Origin: Brevibacillus laterosporus
GTDB taxonomy: Bacteria > Bacillota > Bacilli > Brevibacillales > Brevibacillaceae
Assembly: GCF_030489605.1 (NCBI RefSeq)
Contig: NZ_JAUKFY010000005.1
Coordinates: 124,001-188,000, forward strand
Reading direction: 5' to 3'
Length of the DNA stretch: 64,000 bases
Shown: in pieces, positions 46,590 to 55,698 of the stretch
Layout: the number at the start of each line of letters is the position of its first letter
How positions within the stretch are numbered: position 1 is the stretch's first letter
The notes under the pieces: model-generated
Seen by the model: only the letters and a program-made list of their open reading frames with translations
Told to the model about the DNA's origin: nothing
Database searches by the model: none
Made by a program: the position numbers and the translations under genes

Positions 46590-46931
46590 ATGAGCATTCA
46601 ATTATCTGATCAGACTGTTTCTGCTGAGGCAGTATTGAAATCCCGTAATAATAAATCCCTCATGACAATCGATACTCCGATTACCGCAGAAAATATAGAT
46701 CAAATTAGACCTACACCCGAGACAATTTCAGAGGCCAAAAAGTTGTTTGAAGCAGAAGGATTTGCGGTTGTATCATCTGGGATTACCTTAACAGTGCACG
46801 GTACAAGAGACCAGTTTGCTAGGTTGCTTGGTGAAGGCTGGGAAAAGGGCTCACCAATGATACCAAAGCACATGGAGCAGCTTGTGGAAAGCATTGTATT
46901 TCCAGAGAAAAAACCGATTTATTTTCCATGA
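46590..46931 (+). CDS. Stand-alone prodomain-like protein paired with the downstream S8 peptidase
   Basis: 113 residues from ATG 46590 (GGTGGAGG nine bases upstream). No signal peptide or membrane segment. The sequence DTPITAENIDQIRPTPETIS, AKKLFEAEGFAVVSSGITL, then IVFPEKKPIYFP aligns by eye with residues of about 40-145 of the next protein (SEPITHENVSRYLNKPELID, AIEKLKNAGFEVLHIGAATI, GVAINEPVYYF). It thus resembles the N-terminal domain of its neighbour, without the protease. Subtilase prodomains fold and inhibit the enzyme, so an inhibitor, chaperone or immunity-like role in trans is an inference. The genes are 24 bases apart and surely co-transcribed. Confidence 0.7.
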   Translation: MSIQLSDQTVSAEAVLKSRNNKSLMTIDTPITAENIDQIRPTPETISEAKKLFEAEGFAVVSSGITLTVHGTRDQFARLLGEGWEKGSPMIPKHMEQLVESIVFPEKKPIYFP

Positions 46932-46955
46932 ACTTCATTAGGAGGGAAGTAAGCT

Positions 46956-48488
46956 ATGTCAGAGCATCTTACGAACAATCAAACGACCTCAGCCCTACCG
47001 CCCATTATCTTTGCTGAGGCTTCTGTACATTCTATTGAAGGAGAGTCGATTTTCGATTCATCAGAACCAATCACTCACGAAAACGTATCTCGTTATTTAA
47101 ACAAGCCAGAATTAATTGACAAGGCAATCGAGAAGCTAAAAAATGCCGGATTTGAAGTTTTACATATTGGAGCTGCAACTATAAATATAGCAGCCTCGCC
47201 TGAGACATATGAGAAGGTATTTCATACAAAGATTGTTCCGGAAGAACGTGAAGTACTGAAATTTGGAAAAAAGAGTACGGCAACGATATTAGATGATCCA
47301 ACAACAAAATTATCTGGTCTGATTGATACTTCAAATAGCGATTTAGCTGATGTATTGGAAGGGGTGGCTATAAATGAACCTGTCTATTATTTTTCATTAG
47401 GCGATAGTTCAATAGCTACATTGGAACACGCTACCCCTTTTGAAAGTACGCCTTCTGCAATGCCGCCAAGCGTGGAAGGGTTTTATCTGAATGTCCCAGA
47501 TGATGTTGCACGATTACTAAAAGCCGATCGTGTTCAAGCTACCGGTATTACAGGCCGTGGTGTTCATGTTGTCATGGTAGACAGCGGGTGGTTTCGACAC
47601 CCTTACTTTGTTCAAAGAGGATATCAAGCAAATCAAGTTGTGCTAGCCCCTGGTGCTCAAAATCCAGCTCATGATGAGAGCGGTCATGGAACAGGTGAAT
47701 CAGCCAATATTTTTGCAGTCGCACCAGATGTGAATTTTACCATGGTCAAACAGGGGGGATTTTCCTTTACTTCTGCAGTTGTTAATGCTACAGGAGATTT
47801 CAATAAAGCACTGGAGTTGAGACCAGACATCATTTCATGTAGCTGGGGCTTCGATATACGGGAACACCGGCCTTTGTCAGCAGCAGAGAGAACGCTCTCA
47901 GCCGCAATTGCCAATGCTGTTTCTCAAGGTGTTACGGTAGTCTTTTCTGCTGGAAATGGACATTTTGGATTCCCGGGACAGCATCCAGATGTAATTTCTG
48001 CAGGGGGAGTTTTTGTGAACAGTGATGGGAGCATGAGAGCATCAGACTATGCAAGTGGATTTGAAAGTCCTCTTTTTCCAGGAAGAAAGGTTCCTGATGT
48101 ATGCGGCTTAGTAGGAATGCAGCCTCGGGCTCAGTATATTATGCTTCCAGTTGAGCCTGAAGACGAGCTGGATGTTGAAGAAGCACGTATTGATCCAAGA
48201 TCTGGTGGCACATTAGTCGATGGTACACAACCTCAAGACGGCTGGGCGAGATTCAGCGGAACATCTGCTGCAGCACCACAGTTAGCGGGGATTTGCGCCT
48301 TATTAAAACAGGCAAATCCGTCTCTTACGCCACAAAGGATGAAAGAAACCTTGATGAATACAGCGATCGATATTACAGAGGGACATAACGCACAGCATCA
48401 GCCTGCACGTCCTGGAAAAGATGTAGCTACAGGAAGTGGATTGGCGAATGCCGAAAAAGCAGTTCAAATGGTAAGAAATGTACATTAG
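46956..48488 (+). CDS. S8 (subtilisin-type) serine peptidase without signal peptide
   Basis: 510 residues from ATG 46956 after AGGAGGG. Residues of about 40-145 form the prodomain-like region shared with the upstream gene. The catalytic domain begins near residue 180: Asp in HVVMVDSGWFRHPYF, His in DESGHGTGESANIFAVAPD, the oxyanion Asn in VVFSAGNGHFGFPG, and Ser in RFSGTSAAAPQLAGICALLKQ. The His motif is HGTGESAN rather than the usual HGTHVAG. No signal peptide is visible, so the enzyme is intracellular or exported by another route. It carries an acidic insertion (EPEDELDVEEA) before the Ser motif. Confidence 0.9.
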   Translation: MSEHLTNNQTTSALPPIIFAEASVHSIEGESIFDSSEPITHENVSRYLNKPELIDKAIEKLKNAGFEVLHIGAATINIAASPETYEKVFHTKIVPEEREVLKFGKKSTATILDDPTTKLSGLIDTSNSDLADVLEGVAINEPVYYFSLGDSSIATLEHATPFESTPSAMPPSVEGFYLNVPDDVARLLKADRVQATGITGRGVHVVMVDSGWFRHPYFVQRGYQANQVVLAPGAQNPAHDESGHGTGESANIFAVAPDVNFTMVKQGGFSFTSAVVNATGDFNKALELRPDIISCSWGFDIREHRPLSAAERTLSAAIANAVSQGVTVVFSAGNGHFGFPGQHPDVISAGGVFVNSDGSMRASDYASGFESPLFPGRKVPDVCGLVGMQPRAQYIMLPVEPEDELDVEEARIDPRSGGTLVDGTQPQDGWARFSGTSAAAPQLAGICALLKQANPSLTPQRMKETLMNTAIDITEGHNAQHQPARPGKDVATGSGLANAEKAVQMVRNVH

Positions 48489-48502
48489 GAGTAAATGAAG
48501 GA

Positions 48503-48541
48503 AAAGAGGCTATCTCTGAGTGCGATCGGATAGCCTCTTTC
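48503..48541. terminator. Bidirectional terminator
   Basis: AAAGAGGCTATC and GATAGCCTCTTT pair between the S8 gene and the converging FtsW/RodA gene. Confidence 0.88.
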
Positions 48542-48557
48542 CTGTTGTTATTTTACT

Positions 48558-49715
48558 CTATCTCCTATACTGTCTGCGCATAGATAACACAATTCCAATA
48601 AATAGCATATTAGAAAGGAGCGAACTGCCACCATAAGATAAGAATGGCAGGGCTATTCCTTTTACTGGCATTAATCCAATGGTCATTCCAATGTTTTGAA
48701 AGGTTTGAAAGGTGAGAACCGCTACAATTCCGGAGCATACGCAGGCACAAAATATATCATTTGATTCATTCCCGATTTTTATCACACGATACATAAGAAT
48801 AAAGAAGAGTGAAACAATCAGCACCGCAATGATATACCCGCCTTCTTCTCCAATTGTTGCAAAAATAAAATCAGAATGTTTTTCAGGAATATAAACGTTT
48901 CCTTGTCCAATCCCTTTTCCTTCCAGTCCTCCAGAGCCAATTGCTAACAGGCTCTGCATGGATTGATAGCCTTCATCTTTAAAGGTAGAGGGATCGAGCC
49001 ATCCTAAAATCCTCTGTTGTCTGTGGCCACTAAAGAGTGAAAGGACATAGGTTCTGAACACATCAGGGAATTCAAAATACAAATACAGCAAAAAGGATAC
49101 CAGAAAGGCGGGAATTAATGAGAGTGTTAGGATTAATTTCGTTTGCAGCTGGGAAAGGAACATAATTGCTATTATGGAAACCAAATATAGAATAACCATT
49201 CCAGTATCTGGCTGGGTATACACTAAAATAGAGGGAAGCAGGGTAATACCTAGTAATTTGGCAATTAATAACAGATCGCTTCCAATGGTTTTCAGAATAT
49301 GCTTTTTTTGATGCTCCATTACCAGATAACTAGCTAAAAGGATAATAGCAACCTTTAAGAACTCTGATGGTTGAATGGAACCTATTCCAGGCAAGGAAAA
49401 CCATCGCTTTGCCCCATTAAGTACAGGTGCAATTTTTTCCGGAGAAAATTTAAGAATGATAATACAAAGCAGACAAAAAACATAAAAAACCCAAGACAAT
49501 TTCTTAATCTGTTCCATATCTAAAATAGAAACATAGAGCATGAGAGCAAAACCAATGACATAGTATATGGTTTGTTTTCCGACGAAGTTTGTCTGTCCGT
49601 ATTGACCCGTTTGCTGACTACTATAAATAAAGAGAAGACTAGTAGTGAGAAAAATAGCTAGGATCAACATGATGAGCCAGTCTAGTTTTTTCAGATGTTT
49701 GAAAATCATGTTCAT
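48558..49715 (-). CDS. FtsW/RodA-family SEDS protein
   Basis: 385 residues, about ten hydrophobic segments. LNGAKRWFSLPGIGSIQPSEFLKVA, VYTQPDTGMVILYLVSIIAIMFLSQ, GWLDPSTFKDEGYQSMQSLLAIGSGGLEGKGIGQG, PEKHSDFIFATIGEEGG and LPFLSYGGSSLLSNM are SEDS motifs. These are membrane glycosyltransferases that polymerise lipid II with a partner class B PBP. GSGGLEGKGIGQG and the W-RRxxx context look closer to RodA than FtsW. I start at the ATG 49713-49715 (AGAGGAC upstream). No PBP gene is adjacent. It may be one of several SEDS paralogues in a spore former. Confidence 0.9.
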   Translation of the reverse strand: MNMIFKHLKKLDWLIMLILAIFLTTSLLFIYSSQQTGQYGQTNFVGKQTIYYVIGFALMLYVSILDMEQIKKLSWVFYVFCLLCIIILKFSPEKIAPVLNGAKRWFSLPGIGSIQPSEFLKVAIILLASYLVMEHQKKHILKTIGSDLLLIAKLLGITLLPSILVYTQPDTGMVILYLVSIIAIMFLSQLQTKLILTLSLIPAFLVSFLLYLYFEFPDVFRTYVLSLFSGHRQQRILGWLDPSTFKDEGYQSMQSLLAIGSGGLEGKGIGQGNVYIPEKHSDFIFATIGEEGGYIIAVLIVSLFFILMYRVIKIGNESNDIFCACVCSGIVAVLTFQTFQNIGMTIGLMPVKGIALPFLSYGGSSLLSNMLFIGIVLSMRRQYRR

Positions 49716-49900
49716 GTAAAAGTCCTCTGGTTTCAAATAAGTATGAGCCTTGAATGAATCTGCAATGATCATTTAGGCTCATATTATATTACGAATCACG
49801 TAGGCGTGAGGTAACAGCTTCTGAAAAACATTCTTGTTATCAACGTCTTGTCATCCCACGAGGATAGAGGCATACCGCAGGTACCATTATGAATTTTATC

Positions 49901-49944
49901 AAAAAAAGCACTTGCAAAGGGGAGCTTCGCAAGTGCCTTTTTCT
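49901..49944 (-). terminator. Terminator of the surface repeat protein gene
   Basis: GCACTTGC and GCAAGTGC pair and lie directly at the stop codon, with A run on the plus strand (T run for the minus transcript). Confidence 0.85.
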
Positions 49945-52004
49945 TATTTAAAAATAACGACGCTAGAGGATGCTTCATCCCAAGACATGTTAAAACGTAA
50001 ATTGTCTGTAATTGTACGTATTGGCAGCATTGGGATATTGTTTTTCAATTGAACAGCATCTGTCATGGTGTAATTTTTACCATTGATAGAAACAATCTTT
50101 GATCCAACTTTAAATACCATGGTTGTGTTGCCGCTTTTAACAGTAGCACCTGTTTTTGTGTAGGATGTGCTTACTTTCAGCCCGTCACGAATAAAAGTAG
50201 CTGGTACCATTGTGTTTCCATTCACAGTTTGCGGTGCTGCAGTTAATGGGAAGGTTTTCCCTTGGGATTTATAGGAAGCTGTACCAACTTTGAAGCTAAT
50301 CCCGTTTTGGGCACCTACCATCACTTGACGAATGAACAGTGGATTTCTTTCCTCTGATGTATAAACCCCAATATTGTAAACATTGGATGCTGCCGGTGTT
50401 TGAAGTTTAGCATTTTCATTGATGGTTACACTTACTGCTTGACCTGCTGGAATAGCAAGCGATGGATAGATAACCAGATTCTGACCACGAGTGCCTACAT
50501 AGCTAGGATACGCACCATTTACTGTCACTGTATTGGTTGGGATCGTAGTAGGTACACGGAAAGAAGTTGGCATCGCTACTTCAATAAAATCATTTGTATT
50601 GAGTCCAACTCCCAGCGCTTTAATTCCAACTGTCATACCTGAAATCGCATTTGGATTCGGCTTACTCAATTTTACCGTAGCAGTGCTGTTATTCACTGGC
50701 ACTGGGGTTGGAGTAGGATTAGTCGGATTAGTTGGATATGTTGGATTCGTAGGTGTTACGGAAGTACCTGAAACAGTAAAAGATTTTGAACGATAGGTAA
50801 CATCATTATGCTTTACAGCCAATTCATAGCTGCCTGACGTTGTTGGGTTCTTAATAAAGGCTTCCATTTTAAAATCGATCCGTATTTTATCAGTGCTAGA
50901 GAAATTACTCGGTGTTCTTAGAGAAATCGTGCGTCCAGAAACATTTGCAGAGCTAACCTGTGTACCATTAATTGTTGCCGATGCAGCAGACATGTAACCA
51001 GGTAGCATATCTTGGGACGGGAATTCGATATAAATATCGTTACCGTATCGTAGGTCTTCTTTTAATCTTAATTCCATGGATACAGTTGTACGTGCGCCAA
51101 CCGAGCTGTCTGACAGGGAAACACTATAGTCGCTGTTAACGGAAGAAGAGCCCTTCTTTACATCAAATTCTTTTGATGTATAGGTCGTGTTTTTATACTC
51201 AACTTCAATTTTATAGGAAGAGCTGGAGGATGGAGTTTTAAAGCCAGCCCCTTTTTTGAATGAAATCTCAAGTTTTTTCTCATCATTGTCCTTGGAGCTC
51301 GGTTTAATTTTTACCGTTTTGCCAGAGACGCTGACCTCTTTCGGAGTGTGACCGTTAATTTCTACATCGTCTGTGCTAAGTCTGCTTGGAACCATGCTAG
51401 ATTCAGGGAAAATAACCTCAATATATTTTGAATCGTCCAATTTGTCTTCTAAAGTAAATTTAGATAGCTCAATAGAGGTCTTTTCATCTGAGTAGCTACT
51501 GCCTAAAGACACAGAGAAGGCATTTTTTTCACTGCCGCTTTTACTGGAAGAGCCTTTTGTGATCTCGATTTTTTCATCATCTTCACTGTCGCCATCATCG
51601 ACGGAGATTTTGTAATCGTCAGCCTTATCAGGGTTGATGACATCTTTTATGGTAATTTTGACTTTTTTTCCTTTAGAGATGGCTTCATCCAGTTCAAATG
51701 TTATTCTACCGTTTTTAATTTTAACTTCATCTGCATCATCACCATTTACTTGAACAGAATCTTTATCAACTTTGTCCAAGTCAAATTTGGAATCAAAATC
51801 TACCGTGATTTTACTACCTTTAGATAGTTTTTTATCTGGTTTAAACTCTATCGTATAAGTAGTTTTCTCACCTGCTTTGGTGCTCTTGGCGTCGATACTT
51901 AAATCAGATACAGCATAAGCACCTTGTGGCACAGAGAGTAGGGGTGTGATTGCCAGAGTTGTGGCTAGCAGTAAGAATGCGCTTTTTTTCATTTGTTTCC
52001 TCAT
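49944..52004 (-). CDS. Secreted surface protein: four Ig-like repeats plus copper-amine-oxidase-like stalk domain
   Basis: 686 residues from the ATG at 52002-52004 (GGAGG upstream). Signal peptide KKSAFLLLATTLAITPLLSV ends near AYA. Four related beta domains follow, at about residues 30-145, 160-285, 290-415 and 440-555. Domains 2 and 3 end with YKIEVEYKNTTYTSKEFDV and YELAVKHNDVTYRSKSFTV, and domain 3 has SVGARTTVSMEL. A Thr/Pro linker (TPTNPTYPTNPTNPT) separates domains 3 and 4. The end is a copper-amine-oxidase N-terminal-like stalk (TMVPATFIRDGLKVSTSY, IPMLPIRTITDNLRFNMSWDEAS). There is no catalytic site; a wall or matrix role is likely. Confidence 0.85.
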   Translation of the reverse strand: MRKQMKKSAFLLLATTLAITPLLSVPQGAYAVSDLSIDAKSTKAGEKTTYTIEFKPDKKLSKGSKITVDFDSKFDLDKVDKDSVQVNGDDADEVKIKNGRITFELDEAISKGKKVKITIKDVINPDKADDYKISVDDGDSEDDEKIEITKGSSSKSGSEKNAFSVSLGSSYSDEKTSIELSKFTLEDKLDDSKYIEVIFPESSMVPSRLSTDDVEINGHTPKEVSVSGKTVKIKPSSKDNDEKKLEISFKKGAGFKTPSSSSSYKIEVEYKNTTYTSKEFDVKKGSSSVNSDYSVSLSDSSVGARTTVSMELRLKEDLRYGNDIYIEFPSQDMLPGYMSAASATINGTQVSSANVSGRTISLRTPSNFSSTDKIRIDFKMEAFIKNPTTSGSYELAVKHNDVTYRSKSFTVSGTSVTPTNPTYPTNPTNPTPTPVPVNNSTATVKLSKPNPNAISGMTVGIKALGVGLNTNDFIEVAMPTSFRVPTTIPTNTVTVNGAYPSYVGTRGQNLVIYPSLAIPAGQAVSVTINENAKLQTPAASNVYNIGVYTSEERNPLFIRQVMVGAQNGISFKVGTASYKSQGKTFPLTAAPQTVNGNTMVPATFIRDGLKVSTSYTKTGATVKSGNTTMVFKVGSKIVSINGKNYTMTDAVQLKNNIPMLPIRTITDNLRFNMSWDEASSSVVIFK

Positions 52005-52373
52005 TGTTTTCCTCCTGAATATCCATAAAATTTTGCCTGTAGACAGCAACCTACTCCCTCTTTAAGCCATAAAGCAGGGCAAAACAAAGGGAAGTCGTTG
52101 GTAACCCCAAAGCATATTTTTGGTAATCGTAAATAGAGACGTTGGAGAAGGGAATAAGTTACACAGAATTTGAGAAAAATTCGCCATTTTTTTGCTCAAA
52201 TGTGTTCTTTCATTAAAAGGGAGCGAGGTACTCACTTTCTACCACACGGCAAAATTTAATATAGACTTCTTTTTAATAGAAAGTTAAAATGTGGACTGAA
52301 GAAATGGTTGATAATCGTTATCAAAATCATGAGTTTCTGTGTAACAATCTGACTTACGTATTGGAGGATGAAC
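52005..52373. other. Divergent intergenic region
   Basis: Between the surface-protein gene and the iron-binding lipoprotein. Besides the Fur-type box at 52309 I see no further element that I can support. Confidence 0.4.
52309..52323 (+). promoter_or_regulatory. Fur-type box
   Basis: TGATAATCGTTATCA matches the 7-1-7 Fur palindrome with one mismatch, 50 bases before the lipoprotein ATG, inside a longer TTGATAATCGTTATCAAAA. Confidence 0.8.
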
Positions 52374-53360
52374 ATGCTGCATTTCAAACAACGAGGCTTC
52401 ATGCCGATTATAATGATGCTGCTTCTGGCTTTGATGGTTAGTGCTTGCAATACGACATCAAACAACGTGTCGCAGCCAAATAACGAGGGTAATTCTTCTG
52501 CAGAAAAAAAGACAAAGATCTTTAAAGATGCTACGGGAGAAATCGAAATTCCCACTCATCCAGAGCGTATCGTCAGCATTACTTTTTTAGGTGATCTGGC
52601 AGCGCTGGGTGTAAAACCAGTAGGAGCTGGATCAATTGCCTTAGAGAATTCTGTATTGCTGTCTAAAGAGCTGGAAGGCGTGGAAAATGTAGGGGATGTT
52701 TCCATTGAGAAAGTGATGCAGCTGAATCCTGATTTAATCATTGTACCAACCTATTTGCCTTTGGAAATGACAGAGCAGTTGAAAAAAATTGCCCCGACGG
52801 TTTCTTTACCTTCGGGAACACTTGAAGGTACTGACCCAATTGAGGAAGTTCGTACTTTTGGAAGGCTGTTAGGAAAAGAAACGGAAGCAGAAGCATTTAT
52901 TACTCGTTATAACGAAAAAGCTAAAGCGGCTAAAGAAAAAGTAAAAGGCATCATTGGATCAAATGAAACAGTAGGGAGCTATTCAATCTGGGCCAAAAAT
53001 TTCTGGGTGTGGCCAAAAACACGTGACGCTGGCTACAATCTGATGGAAATGTTTGAGTTAAAGCCGGCAGAGAAAGTGAAACAAGAGATTCTCCCTACTC
53101 GTCAAGGGAAGGATATTTCCATAGAGCTTTTGCCTGATTATGCTGCTGATCACATGTTTATCAGCGTATATGAACCAGACGGTGGAGCCGAGCGTGCAAA
53201 GGAAATCATGAACAGTCCAATCTGGAAAAATCTAGAGGCAGTAAAACATAATCATGTATACATGATTGATTCAAAAAAGTTTTGGATGACAGATGGATTG
53301 AATTTGGAGAAGCAGTTGGATATCATTGTTGATTTAATTGAAAGTAAGAATAAGAAATAA
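52374..53360 (+). CDS. Second iron-siderophore-binding lipoprotein (FhuD-like), orphan
   Basis: 328 residues. ATG 52374 is chosen because TTGGAGG lies six bases before it and overlaps the earlier ATG at 52368. Signal peptide MPIIMMLLLALM with lipobox VSAC. The fold is the siderophore-binding type: GEIEIPTHPERIVSITFLGDLAALGVKPVG, IEKVMQLNPDLIIVPTYLP, IAPTVSLPSG, HVYMIDSKKFWMTDGLNLE. The Fur box supports an iron role. No permease or ATPase is adjacent, so it must feed a transporter encoded elsewhere, perhaps the FecCD pair at 33.7 kb. A terminator follows. Confidence 0.92.
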   Translation: MLHFKQRGFMPIIMMLLLALMVSACNTTSNNVSQPNNEGNSSAEKKTKIFKDATGEIEIPTHPERIVSITFLGDLAALGVKPVGAGSIALENSVLLSKELEGVENVGDVSIEKVMQLNPDLIIVPTYLPLEMTEQLKKIAPTVSLPSGTLEGTDPIEEVRTFGRLLGKETEAEAFITRYNEKAKAAKEKVKGIIGSNETVGSYSIWAKNFWVWPKTRDAGYNLMEMFELKPAEKVKQEILPTRQGKDISIELLPDYAADHMFISVYEPDGGAERAKEIMNSPIWKNLEAVKHNHVYMIDSKKFWMTDGLNLEKQLDIIVDLIESKNKK

Positions 53361-53448
53361 GCAATAAGTAAAAGAAAACCAACAGATAAGTAAGGCAATT
53401 CTGCAGAAGGAAAAGTAATAAATAATTCAAGACATAACACTAATTTCT

Positions 53449-53489
53449 CCGAATAATAGACAGTAATCTGTCCGTTATTCGGTTTTTTT
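53449..53489 (+). terminator. Intrinsic terminator
   Basis: CCGAATAA and TTATTCGG (with inner GACAG/CTGTC) followed by seven T. Confidence 0.88.
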
Positions 53490-53742
53490 CATTTATAATG
53501 AGAGAAGACATAGAAAGAAGGGGGATAGCTTCAAAAGTAATCAGCTGGTACATGCTAAGAGAAGTTGTTGTGCTGTACAGGCAACAGTTGGTTTCAGAGT
53601 GAAAAATGTTTGCTACTGGTGTCAAAAACACATTGAGGAGTGAAAAAATTGCTGAATAGTGCGATTGTAAGGTCAAAACATGTGGCTTCTTAACGACATC
53701 TGGCTAATTTAGTGTCTAGAAGGTAAATAGGAGAGGGTTCAG

Positions 53743-54642
53743 GTGAGAAAATCAGCTATCGTAGGCGTACTGTTTATTATAATAGGTGTCATTGGGTGTG
53801 TAGGCTGGGTTTTACAGGGGGGAATTAATGGACAAAAAGCAGCAAGTACAACTACCGAAAAGACAATCGAGGATACACAATTCAAACAACTTATAGTGGA
53901 TAGTGCTAGTGAGGATATTCATATTGTTCCAAGTCATGGTGATTACATAAAGATTCGTTTGAACGAGGCATCTGGATGGTTGGGTACCAGAAATACAGAG
54001 CTGCAAGTGAGAGAGGAGAATGACAAGCTCCTGATTGCAACCATACGCCCCCGGACTTGGTTTAGCCTTGATTTTAGCATGAATGACAAAGGCTTGACTA
54101 TCTCGCTTCCCCAAAAAACGTGGGAAAAAATGAAGCTTAGTAGCACTTCAGGTCATATCACGGCGGGCGATGTGCTGACCCAAGAATTTGTAGCATCCAG
54201 TACATCCGGGAACATAGAGATTAAACAGCTTGAAAGTAAAAAGAATGATATTCAGGTTACTTCAGGAAATGTGGAAATCTCCCGGCTTATAGCTACGTAT
54301 TCTATATTTGAATCTACCTCGGGAAACATAGACGTACAAGAAGCAACTGGAGAGATAAAAGCAAAAAGTACCTCGGGAAACATTGATCTAAACATGGCTG
54401 AAGTGGCGCACGATCTAACCTTGGAAGCATCCAGTGGAAATATTGATATCGTTACGACTAAACAACCTGCAGATACTCGGCTTATAGCAAAGACATCCTC
54501 TGGAGAGATTCAGACCAATCTAGAAGGGTTCCGCTTCAATAGTATCTCAAATGATAGCGTAGAGGCCACGAATGGGAAAGAGGTCAAACGTACCGTTCAC
54601 GTTCAAACAACCTCTGGAGATATCGCATTTATGCAACGATAG
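53743..54642 (+). CDS. DUF4097-type beta-helix protein, membrane-anchored
   Basis: 299 residues from GTG 53743 (AGGAGAGGG upstream). One N-terminal hydrophobic segment (AIVGVLFIIIGVIGCVGWVL) and then a repetitive extracellular part. From about residue 130 on, the motif [ST]SG[HNED][IV] recurs eight times at 15-30 residue steps: TSGHI, TSGNI, TSGNV, TSGNI, TSGNI, SSGNI, SSGEI, TSGDI. This is the DUF4097/LiaG-like right-handed repeat. Such proteins are often tied to cell-envelope stress systems, but no regulator is next to it here. Function unknown. Confidence 0.85.
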   Translation: MRKSAIVGVLFIIIGVIGCVGWVLQGGINGQKAASTTTEKTIEDTQFKQLIVDSASEDIHIVPSHGDYIKIRLNEASGWLGTRNTELQVREENDKLLIATIRPRTWFSLDFSMNDKGLTISLPQKTWEKMKLSSTSGHITAGDVLTQEFVASSTSGNIEIKQLESKKNDIQVTSGNVEISRLIATYSIFESTSGNIDVQEATGEIKAKSTSGNIDLNMAEVAHDLTLEASSGNIDIVTTKQPADTRLIAKTSSGEIQTNLEGFRFNSISNDSVEATNGKEVKRTVHVQTTSGDIAFMQR

Positions 54643-54824
54643 GTAAAAGGAGACAATAAAGCTACACAAAGAGAAGCAAAAAAAGTGTAAGTTTACAAAA
54701 AAGCAACGTTAGGGTCCTACACGATGTTGTATAATAAAGAGAAGCTTTTATTCAAATCGGGGTTTAAATAAACGAATACAGGTTTTTAAATAAGCAAGGA
54801 TTCTTAGATAGGAGGGGATAGAAC

Positions 54825-55541
54825 GTGTATCTTCGCCAAGTGAGGCTGCTAACAGAAAAATACCCTAATCGTAAGGAGTACCCCTTTTCGATTCCTGCAC
54901 TCCAAAACCTAGAGAGTTTATCGTTTGATAAAAATATCACTTTTTTTGTAGGTGAGAATGGATCGGGAAAATCTACTTTGCTGGAAGCCATTGCTTATCA
55001 ATGCGATTTCCATACAGCGGGTGGGGGCAGACATAATTACTATGAAGTGGATGCTTCCGATGCCCCTTTAGCAGAGTATATTCAACTATCGTGGCTACCT
55101 AAGATTACGAATGGTTTTTTTTTGCGGGCAGAAACCTTCTATCAGTTTGCTAGTCACATAGACAGTATAGATGGCACGGGTAGCTACGGCGGACGTTCCT
55201 TACATGCTCAGTCACACGGTGAATCGTTTCTGTCTCTTTTTCGCAATCGGTTTGGTCACAAAGCCATTTATTTACTGGACGAGCCTGAAGCGGCCTTGTC
55301 GCCTGCACGACAGCTTTCCTTATTACGTTTAATGAAAGATCTAGAGAAATCAGCACAATTTATTATTGCTACACACTCTCCGATACTACTAGCATTTCCA
55401 GAAGCACAAATTTATAACTTTGACCAATCTCCTATTTCGACGACTAGCTATGAGCAAACATTGCACTATCAGATTACGAAACGGTTTTTGGAAAATAGAG
55501 AGGCAATGCTTGCAGAGTTATTTCGTGATGAGGATGAATAA
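54825..55541 (+). CDS. Soluble AAA/ABC-type ATPase
   Basis: 238 residues from GTG 54825 (GGAGGGG upstream). Walker A is FFVGENGSGKSTLLEAIA; SHGESF is an ABC-like signature; Walker B is AIYLLDEPEAALSPARQ; and IIATHSPILLAFP is the His switch. This is the small AAA_21-type group, distinct from transporter ABC proteins: the N-terminus RQVRLLTEKYPNRKEYPFSIPALQNLE and the H-loop IATHSPIL are typical. The family is widespread and poorly understood. No membrane partner or nuclease is adjacent, so it is not evidently a transport or defence gene. Confidence 0.85.
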   Translation: MYLRQVRLLTEKYPNRKEYPFSIPALQNLESLSFDKNITFFVGENGSGKSTLLEAIAYQCDFHTAGGGRHNYYEVDASDAPLAEYIQLSWLPKITNGFFLRAETFYQFASHIDSIDGTGSYGGRSLHAQSHGESFLSLFRNRFGHKAIYLLDEPEAALSPARQLSLLRLMKDLEKSAQFIIATHSPILLAFPEAQIYNFDQSPISTTSYEQTLHYQITKRFLENREAMLAELFRDEDE

Positions 55542-55698
55542 TTATATTTTTATCAGCATGTAATGAGATAGAGAGGAAAAAAATGGACTTGGATTCACTA
55601 ACATGTTACTTTACTAATATGCTTACCTTCATTTGAAACCTGATTACGTTATTAAACGTATTAAGATATACCAACATAAAGGAGCACGAAACCCTTAT

